Assembly: GCF_001027105.1 (NCBI RefSeq) | Contig: NZ_CP011526.1 | Coordinates: 1,302,001-1,366,000 of the forward strand | Source: Staphylococcus aureus | GTDB taxonomy: Bacteria > Bacillota > Bacilli > Staphylococcales > Staphylococcaceae | DNA length: 64,000 nucleotides | Reading direction: 5' to 3' | Shown here: positions 57,022 through 64,000 of the stretch, one piece after another | How positions within the stretch are numbered: the stretch's first letter is position 1 | Layout: every line of letters begins with the position of its first letter | Notes under the pieces: generated by a model | The model's input: the letters and a program-made list of their open reading frames with translations, nothing else | Databases searched by the model: none | What the model was told of the DNA's origin: nothing | Program-made: the position numbers and the translations under genes

Positions 57022-58482
57022 TTGAAAGATTTCGATAGTTTAATACCTGGATGGTTTAAAGAATTTGTCCATGTTGGTACCGATTTAATATGGTCTCAAT
57101 ATTTAATTGGTCTATTATTGACAGCTGGATTCTTCTTTACGATTAGTTCTAAATTCGTTCAATTACGAATGTTACCTGAAATGTTTAGAGCTTTAGTAGA
57201 ACGTCCAGAAACTTTAGAAGATGGTAAGAAGGGTATTTCGCCATTCCAAGCATTTGCGATTAGTGCTGGTTCGAGAGTTGGTACTGGTAATATTGCTGGT
57301 GTTGCGACTGCGATTGTTTTAGGCGGTCCAGGTGCAGTATTTTGGATGTGGGTTATTGCATTTATAGGTGCAGCGAGTGCATTTATAGAAGCGACTTTGG
57401 CTCAGGTTTATAAAGTACATGATAAAGATGGTGGATTCCGTGGTGGTCCAGCTTACTATATTACTAAAGGTTTAAATCAAAAATGGCTAGGTATCGTATT
57501 TGCGATTTTAATTACAATTACATTTGCATTTGTATTTAACACAGTGCAATCTAATACAATTGCGGAGTCGTTAAATACGCAATATAATATTAGTCCAGTA
57601 ATCACAGGTATTATTTTAGCAATCGTAACAGCTATTATTATATTTGGTGGTGTACGTAGTATTGCTACGTTATCTTCGTTAATTGTACCGATTATGGCTA
57701 TCATTTACATTGGTATGGTTTTAGTAATATTGCTATTTAATTTAGATCAAATTGTTCCTATGATAGGTACGATTATTAAAAGTGCATTTGGTATCGAACA
57801 AGTAACTGGTGGCGCTGTAGGTGCTGCGGTTCTTCAAGGTATCAAACGTGGTTTATTCTCTAACGAAGCTGGTATGGGTTCTGCGCCGAATGCAGCGGCA
57901 ACTGCTGCCGTACCACACCCTGTTAAGCAAGGTTTAATCCAATCATTAGGTGTGTTCTTTGATACAATGTTGGTTTGTACAGCAACTGCAATCATGATTT
58001 TACTATATTCAGGACTGAAATTTGGTGATAACGCACCTCAAGGTGTTGCAGTTACTCAATCAGCACTTAATGAGCATTTAGGTTCTGCTGGAGGTATTTT
58101 CTTAACAATAGCAGTTACACTGTTTGCATTTTCATCTGTTGTAGGTAATTACTATTACGGTCAATCTAATATTGAATTTTTATCAACAAACCGTGTAATA
58201 TTATTTATCTTTAGATGTCTTGTTGTAGTACTTGTCTTTGTCGGTGCAGTTGTAAAAACAGAAACAGTATGGAATACGGCAGACTTATTTATGGGCTTAA
58301 TGGCAATTGTAAACATTATTTCCATTATAGGACTGTCCAATGTAGCTTTTGCATTGATGAAAGATTATCAAAAGCAGAAAAAAGAAGGCAAGAACCCTGT
58401 CTTTAAACCTGAAAACTTAGAAATTAACTTATTTGGAATTAGTGCTTGGGGCGCTAACAAATATAAGAACTCTGATAAATAA
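57022..58482 (+). CDS. alsT: Sodium:amino acid symporter AlsT (AGCS family)
   Basis: The 486-residue transporter of the alanine-or-glycine:cation symporter family has the signature GSRVGTGNIAGVATAIVLGG and GLFSNEAGMGSAPNAAATA, and 10-11 spans. In S. aureus the AlsT protein has been described as a glutamine transporter, which would connect with glnA in this window. The TTG at 57022 follows GAGGGG with suitable spacing. A terminator follows. Confidence 0.9.
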   Translation: MKDFDSLIPGWFKEFVHVGTDLIWSQYLIGLLLTAGFFFTISSKFVQLRMLPEMFRALVERPETLEDGKKGISPFQAFAISAGSRVGTGNIAGVATAIVLGGPGAVFWMWVIAFIGAASAFIEATLAQVYKVHDKDGGFRGGPAYYITKGLNQKWLGIVFAILITITFAFVFNTVQSNTIAESLNTQYNISPVITGIILAIVTAIIIFGGVRSIATLSSLIVPIMAIIYIGMVLVILLFNLDQIVPMIGTIIKSAFGIEQVTGGAVGAAVLQGIKRGLFSNEAGMGSAPNAAATAAVPHPVKQGLIQSLGVFFDTMLVCTATAIMILLYSGLKFGDNAPQGVAVTQSALNEHLGSAGGIFLTIAVTLFAFSSVVGNYYYGQSNIEFLSTNRVILFIFRCLVVVLVFVGAVVKTETVWNTADLFMGLMAIVNIISIIGLSNVAFALMKDYQKQKKEGKNPVFKPENLEINLFGISAWGANKYKNSDK

Positions 58483-58521
58483 ATATTTTTAATGTAACGA
58501 TTCATTATATAAAAATCAAAT

Positions 58522-58566
58522 AAACCCTGAGGTTTTCAAATTAAAGCGAAAATCTCAGGGTTTTAA
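58522..58566 (+). terminator. Terminator of alsT
   Basis: AAACCCTGAG-TTTTC / GAAAA-CTCAGGG with a TTTT end. From 58567 to 58980 I see only an 8-bp inverted pair (GTGCAAAG 58664 and CTTTGCAC 58726) and no gene. Confidence 0.85.
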
Positions 58567-58981
58567 ATTTGTACTCAATTATCATCTGTATCATTACACT
58601 AGTTAATCTAAGATTTGATTATATATTAATATAGTAAGGTTGAGATTTATTTCCTCCATTGGTGTGCAAAGACTATACCATTGATAAGACATATTGTTGG
58701 ATAGATGAATATAAATTTGTTTTAGCTTTGCACAATTTAATAGTACGTTTTAGTTTGTATTGAGTATTAATTCAGATAATATATAAATAAATAGAATTAT
58801 TTGTAAATATGGGAGTCAGATTTTTTTATTATAGTTATTCCACTTTGAGAGACATCGAAATTAAATTAAGATATATCATATAGGATAGGCGTGTAATAGA
58901 ACACAAGTATTTAAATTATTATACTTTCAAGTTAGACATTTCCGATATATAATCTTAATAATAGAAAAATAGGTGATGATA

Positions 58982-59833
58982 ATGGGAGAATATATTGTTA
59001 CTAAAACATTGAACAACAATGTCGTAGTATGTACTAATAATGATCAAGAAGTTATTTTAATCGGTAAAGGTATTGGTTTTAACAAAAAAGAGGGAATGGC
59101 GTTAAACGACCAAACTATTACAATAGAGAAAATTTATAAATTAGAAAGTGAGCAACAAAAAGCACATTATAAAAGTTTAGTTGAAATCGCTGATGATAAT
59201 GTATTACAAGTAATTATTGATTCGTTGAATTTTATTTCTAATACTGCGATGAATGTTGATTCAAAACAACTTGTAGTTTCATTAACGGATCATATTATAT
59301 TTGCTTATAAACGCTTAAAACAAAATCAAGTTATTAGCAATCCATTTGTTATGGAAACTATGCAGTTATATAGTGATGCATATCATATTGCTAAACAGGT
59401 GATTGATCAGTTAAATGCAGCATTAGATGTACATTTTCCTGAAGATGAGATAGGATTTATTGCATTACATATTGCATCTAATACAGAAGATTTATCTATG
59501 CATGAGATGACCTTGATCAATAATGTTATTAAAAAAGGTATAGATATCATTGAATCAGACCTTGTGACAACTGTTGATAAGGAATCATTACAATACCAAC
59601 GTTTTATAAGGCACGTACAATTTTTAATTCGCCGATTAAGAAGAAAAGAATATATACATGCACAAGATGATTTTGTGTCTATGATTAAAAATCACTATCC
59701 GATTTGCTATAACACAGCATATAAAATTTTAACTATGATACAAAAACAATTTGATGTTAATATCAGTGAGTCTGAAATTATATATTTAACATTACACATT
59801 CATCATTTTGAAGAAAGGATTAATCAATCCTAA
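58982..59833 (+). CDS. glcT: BglG-family transcription antiterminator GlcT
   Basis: GlcT binds a leader RNA of the glucose PTS gene and prevents termination when glucose is present. The 283-residue protein has an N-terminal RNA-binding CAT domain (residues 1-58, VTKTLNNNVVVCTNNDQEVI) and two PRD domains whose histidines include TDHIIFAY and IALHIASN. I start at ATG 58982 after AGGTGAT; the upstream ATG overlaps that site. Its target ptsG is outside the window. Confidence 0.9.
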   Translation: MGEYIVTKTLNNNVVVCTNNDQEVILIGKGIGFNKKEGMALNDQTITIEKIYKLESEQQKAHYKSLVEIADDNVLQVIIDSLNFISNTAMNVDSKQLVVSLTDHIIFAYKRLKQNQVISNPFVMETMQLYSDAYHIAKQVIDQLNAALDVHFPEDEIGFIALHIASNTEDLSMHEMTLINNVIKKGIDIIESDLVTTVDKESLQYQRFIRHVQFLIRRLRRKEYIHAQDDFVSMIKNHYPICYNTAYKILTMIQKQFDVNISESEIIYLTLHIHHFEERINQS

Positions 59834-59967
59834 ATTAAGTGTATTACACGGGCGTTTCGTTACTGTAAAGGGTATTTGTATGGTATCATTGATGTTAGTA
59901 ATTTTACATAAGTGGACTGTTTTTATACAACATCTTATGAATATTTTAAGTGGTGGTGAATCTATAA

Positions 59968-61176
59968 TTGAATGAAAATGAAAAGAATATAAGAAAGAAT
60001 TTTTTAAAATTTACCGAATCACGGTATATGAAGTTTGTTGGTGGGAATGATTTAGTCTTCTCATTAATAGCGCTAGTATTGTTGGGTATTGTTATTTTTA
60101 TTTTCGAAAAAGTATCATATGTTTTTGATCCTTTTATCATCGTTTTTAAGACGATAGCAGCACCTATCATCGTCTCTTTAATTCTATTCTATCTATTTAA
60201 CCCAATCGTAAATATGATGGAACGTTATAGAATACCAAGAGTTGCAGGTATTTCTATTATTTATCTAGCTGTAGTAGGTGTTATTACGTTAATTGTTAAT
60301 TTATTGATACCTATTATTGGTTCGCAAGTAGATAGTTTAGTTAAAAATTCACCGCAATATCTAGAAAAATTAATTAATTCTATTGATAAAATAGCAAATA
60401 ATACGTTTTTCTCTTCGTATTATAGTCAAATTAATGATTGGTTAAATTCTTTACCTAAGAAAATACCATCTATGTTAAGTGAATTTACAGATGGCTTTGG
60501 GTCTAAAATTGCAACGTTTGCAGAAACGATTGCTAATATTGGCGTTGTGATTGTCACAACACCATTTGTACTATTCTTTATGCTTAAAGATGGACATCAC
60601 TTCAAAGAATTTTCAACGAATATTATGCCACCGAAATTCCGAAAAGATTTTCATGATCTACTTGAAAAAATGAGTGTTCAAGTTGGTTCATACATTCAAG
60701 GACAAATTATCGTTTCATTCTGTATCGGTATACTGTTGTTTATCGGTTATTCGGTTATCGGGTTGAAATATAGCTTAGTATTAGCTAGTATTGCGGCAGT
60801 TACAAGTGTTGTACCATATTTAGGGCCTACTATAGCGATTTCTCCAGCTATTGTAATAGCTGCTATAACATCGCCGTGGATGCTCTTAAAATTAGCAGTA
60901 GTATGGACTTTAGTACAATTTGTTGAAGGGCACTTCATTTCACCAAATATCATGGGTAAAACACTTAAGATTCATCCACTTACAATCATTTTCATTTTAC
61001 TGTGTGCAGGCAAATTGCTTGGTATTGTAGGCGTTATTTTAGGTATTCCGGGATATGCTATTTTAAAAGTATTAGTTACTCATTTATTCCAATTATTTAA
61101 ACGTCGATACAATCGTTTCTATGGTAATGATGTAGGTGAATATGATATTAAAGAAAGTAATAAAATAGTTGAATAA
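59968..61176 (+). CDS. AI-2E family transporter (402 aa)
   Basis: The 402-residue membrane protein has eight spans and the conserved AI-2E (UPF0118) pattern: IVSLILFYLFNPIVNMMERY near the front, a soluble helical loop, PYLGPTIAISPA, and FVEGHFISPNIMGKTLKIHPL towards the end. Members have been linked to autoinducer-2 export or to sodium-proton exchange, so the function here is open. The TTG at 59968 has GGTGGTGA before it, and no ATG in the frame lies nearby. A terminator follows. Confidence 0.85.
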   Translation: MNENEKNIRKNFLKFTESRYMKFVGGNDLVFSLIALVLLGIVIFIFEKVSYVFDPFIIVFKTIAAPIIVSLILFYLFNPIVNMMERYRIPRVAGISIIYLAVVGVITLIVNLLIPIIGSQVDSLVKNSPQYLEKLINSIDKIANNTFFSSYYSQINDWLNSLPKKIPSMLSEFTDGFGSKIATFAETIANIGVVIVTTPFVLFFMLKDGHHFKEFSTNIMPPKFRKDFHDLLEKMSVQVGSYIQGQIIVSFCIGILLFIGYSVIGLKYSLVLASIAAVTSVVPYLGPTIAISPAIVIAAITSPWMLLKLAVVWTLVQFVEGHFISPNIMGKTLKIHPLTIIFILLCAGKLLGIVGVILGIPGYAILKVLVTHLFQLFKRRYNRFYGNDVGEYDIKESNKIVE

Positions 61177-61184
61177 GTAATAAA

Positions 61185-61220
61185 AAATACCAATGACTAT
61201 ATGTTTGTTGGTATTTTTTA
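61185..61220 (+). terminator. Terminator of the AI-2E family gene
   Basis: AAATACCAA / TTGGTATTT with TTT after it. From 61221 to 61656 I see no gene, only the AT-rich leader of mprF. Confidence 0.8.
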
Positions 61221-61656
61221 TGGTGCTTATAATGTTGGGCAGTTACATTTATGATTATCAGCACATGTTTAGCTTATAAATTTTTACGAAAGTTTAGCCG
61301 TTTATAAAGCACATGCATAATGAAACGAGTATTTGCCACTTGATTAGTACTTCATTATTATGTCGAAAATAAAAATAAGTGGTATTTTTAATATATTAAG
61401 AAGCACTCATAATCGGCTGTTAATTAATAATATTTTTCATAAGTATTGATTCATCATTTTCTTTATGTTAAATATGAATCAGTATAGATAACCATATTGT
61501 TCTGTTTGAGATAGAAATATTTTCTATTTACTTCTTAATACAGATATCAATATGACAAAAGTGTTATATAAATCAAAGGTAAATGATATGCTATTTTTAT
61601 GGTTTATATGATATATTTTGATTTATAACAGAAATAATTAGAATTGATGTGAAAAA

Positions 61657-64000
61657 ATGAATCAGGAAGTTAAAAACAAAATATTTTCAATCTTAAAAAT
61701 TACGTTTGCTACAGCTTTATTTATTTTTGTAGCAATCACATTGTATCGGGAGTTATCTGGTATTAACTTTAAAGATACGTTGGTTGAATTTAGTAAGATT
61801 AACCGTATGTCCTTAGTGTTACTATTTATTGGTGGTGGGGCATCGCTTGTTATTCTATCAATGTATGATGTGATTTTATCTAGAGCTTTAAAAATGGATA
61901 TATCCTTAGGCAAAGTTTTAAGAGTAAGTTATATCATCAATGCATTGAATGCGATTGTAGGTTTCGGTGGCTTTATTGGTGCAGGCGTTAGAGCAATGGT
62001 TTATAAAAACTATACGCATGATAAAAAGAAATTAGTTCACTTTATATCCTTAATACTTATTTCAATGTTGACAGGTTTAAGCTTATTATCATTGCTAATT
62101 GTATTCCATGTTTTCGATGCATCTTTAATCTTAGATAAGATTACATGGGTAAGATGGGTATTATATGTAGTGTCATTTTTCTTACCATTATTCATTATTT
62201 ATTCAATGGTTAGACCACCCGATAAAAACAATCGTTTTGTAGGATTGTACTGCACTTTAGTGTCGTGTGTTGAATGGTTAGCAGCTGCAGTTGTATTATA
62301 TTTCTGTGGTGTAATTGTTGACGCTCATGTATCATTCATGTCCTTTATTGCAATATTTATCATTGCTGCATTATCAGGTTTAGTCAGCTTTATTCCTGGT
62401 GGTTTCGGCGCTTTCGATTTAGTTGTATTACTAGGATTTAAAACTTTAGGTGTCCCTGAGGAAAAAGTATTATTAATGCTACTTCTATATCGTTTTGCGT
62501 ACTATTTTGTACCGGTAATTATTGCATTAATTTTATCATCATTTGAATTTGGTACATCAGCTAAGAAGTACATTGAGGGATCTAAATACTTTATTCCTGC
62601 TAAAGATGTTACGTCATTTTTAATGTCTTATCAAAAGGATATTATTGCTAAAATTCCATCATTATCATTAGCAATTTTAGTATTCTTTACAAGTATGATC
62701 TTTTTTGTAAATAACTTAACGATTGTTTACGATGCTTTATATGATGGAAATCACTTAACGTATTATATTCTATTGGCAATTCATACTAGTGCTTGTTTAT
62801 TACTTTTACTGAATGTAGTTGGTATTTATAAGCAAAGTAGACGTGCCATTATCTTTGCTATGATTTCAATTTTATTAATCACAGTGGCGACATTCTTCAC
62901 TTACGCTTCATATATTTTAATAACATGGTTAGCTATTATTTTTGTTCTGCTTATTGTAGCTTTCCGTAGAGCACGTAGGTTGAAACGCCCAGTAAGAATG
63001 AGAAATATAGTTGCAATGCTTTTATTCAGTTTATTTATTTTATATGTTAACCATATATTTATTGCTGGAACGTTATATGCATTAGATATTTATACGATTG
63101 AAATGCATACATCTGTATTGCGCTATTACTTCTGGCTTACGATTTTAATCATCGCTATCATCATAGGTATGATTGCATGGTTGTTTGATTATCAATTTAG
63201 CAAAGTACGTATTTCTTCTAAAATTGAAGATTGCGAGGAGATTATTAATCAGTACGGCGGTAATTATTTGAGTCACTTGATATATAGTGGTGACAAGCAG
63301 TTTTTCACTAATGAAAATAAAACAGCATTTTTAATGTATCGTTATAAAGCAAGTTCATTAGTGGTTCTTGGAGATCCGTTAGGTGATGAAAATGCCTTTG
63401 ATGAATTGTTAGAAGCATTCTATAATTACGCTGAGTATTTAGGCTATGATGTTATATTCTATCAAGTTACAGATCAACACATGCCTTTATATCATAATTT
63501 CGGTAACCAATTTTTCAAATTAGGTGAAGAAGCAATTATTGATTTAACGCAATTTTCAACTTCAGGTAAAAAACGCCGTGGATTTAGAGCGACTTTAAAT
63601 AAATTCGATGAACTTAATATTTCGTTCGAAATTATTGAACCACCGTTTTCAACTGAATTTATAAATGAACTTCAACATGTAAGTGATTTATGGCTAGATA
63701 ATCGTCAGGAAATGCATTTCTCTGTTGGTGAATTTAATGAAGAATACTTATCTAAAGCGCCAATTGGTGTAATGCGAAATGAAGAAAATGAAGTAATTGC
63801 ATTTTGTAGTTTAATGCCAACATACTTTAATGATGCCATTTCAGTCGATTTAATTAGATGGTTGCCAGAGTTAGATTTACCATTAATGGATGGTCTATAC
63901 TTGCATATGTTACTTTGGAGTAAAGAACAAGGTTATACAAAATTTAATATGGGTATGGCAACGTTATCGAACGTTGGTCAATTGCATTATTCATATTTAA
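61657..64000 (+). CDS. mprF: Phosphatidylglycerol lysyltransferase/flippase MprF (3' end outside window)
   Basis: MprF adds lysine to phosphatidylglycerol and flips the product outwards, which lowers negative charge and gives resistance to cationic peptides and daptomycin. The visible 781 codons contain 14 spans of the flippase domain (to about residue 510) and most of the cytosolic synthase domain ([16 protein letters not shown], then [20 protein letters not shown]). The whole protein is about 840 residues, so about 60 are missing. At sites known for daptomycin-related changes this copy reads S295, P314, S337 and T345, the common form. ATG 61657 follows GATGTGAAAAA, a weak ribosome site. Confidence 0.96.

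Noticed and set aside
58664..58733. GTGCAAAG / CTTTGCAC inverted pair upstream of glcT as an antiterminator target
   Set aside because: The arms are 54 bp apart and do not resemble a RAT sequence; a chance match is likely.

Overview
The window is a low-GC Firmicute chromosome segment. It is almost certainly Staphylococcus aureus or a close member of the S. aureus complex. The evidence is the gene order hflX-glnR-glnA ... cls-nuc-hom-thrC-thrB-katA-rpmG-rpsN-guaC-lexA-sosA-tkt-sbcD-sbcC-mscL-acnA-plsY-parE-parC-alsT-glcT-mprF, protein lengths that fit S. aureus (KatA 505, GlnA 446, SbcC 1009, ParC 800 aa), and two STAR-type GGGCCCCAACA repeat arrays. The window opens inside hflX and ends inside mprF.

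Core block 1 (1-4400) holds hflX, a PLP enzyme, and glnR-glnA under a canonical GlnR operator. Core blocks 2 to 5 (12.6-64 kb) carry: a threonine-aldolase-type enzyme; cardiolipin synthase; an ABC exporter fused in one operon to a DesK/DesR-like two-component system; a membrane-anchored thermonuclease; the aspartate-to-threonine pathway (aspartokinase facing away from hom-thrC-thrB, with a CodY-like box between); catalase under a PerR box; alternative ribosomal protein S14 under a Zur box; guaC; an exported CAP-domain protein that appears to start at ATT; the SOS genes lexA, sosA and sbcDC with LexA boxes; transketolase; mscL; a betaine transporter; aconitase with two candidate CcpE-type dyads; plsY; topoisomerase IV; AlsT; GlcT; an AI-2E family transporter; and MprF.

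The accessory region is 4.4-12.1 kb, between glnA and the aldolase, and is much more AT-rich. It has two parts. Part one (4.5-7.85 kb) is a tandem array of small modules. Each module has a decayed or frame-disrupted short hydrophobic peptide, an RNA hairpin, a second short single-membrane-span peptide, and a 61-74 residue HTH protein. There are four intact HTH copies and one riddled with stops. Part two (8.36-12.03 kb) is a run of five toxin/immunity cassettes derived from the variable C-terminal ends of a phage minor head (MuF/SPP1 gp7 family) polymorphic toxin. Two copies of the head-protein fragment are near-identical 325-bp direct repeats that share their sequence up to KYQVE and then switch to unrelated toxin tails. 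The tails are two copies of a domain with an SWQRLREG motif, one JAB/MPN-like domain and two Ntox50-like domains. Almost every toxin carries a stop or frameshift, while all four recognisable immunity genes are open, and cassettes are separated by copies of one terminator hairpin. This orphan toxin-immunity reservoir and the HTH/peptide array are the most interesting contents of the window.

How the genes work together: the regulatory sites visible by eye tie the region to nitrogen (GlnR), amino-acid supply (CodY), carbon (CcpA cre before the 21.4 kb gene, CcpE-like sites before acnA), peroxide (PerR), zinc (Zur) and DNA damage (LexA). All family assignments come from reading the translated sequence; no database search was run.
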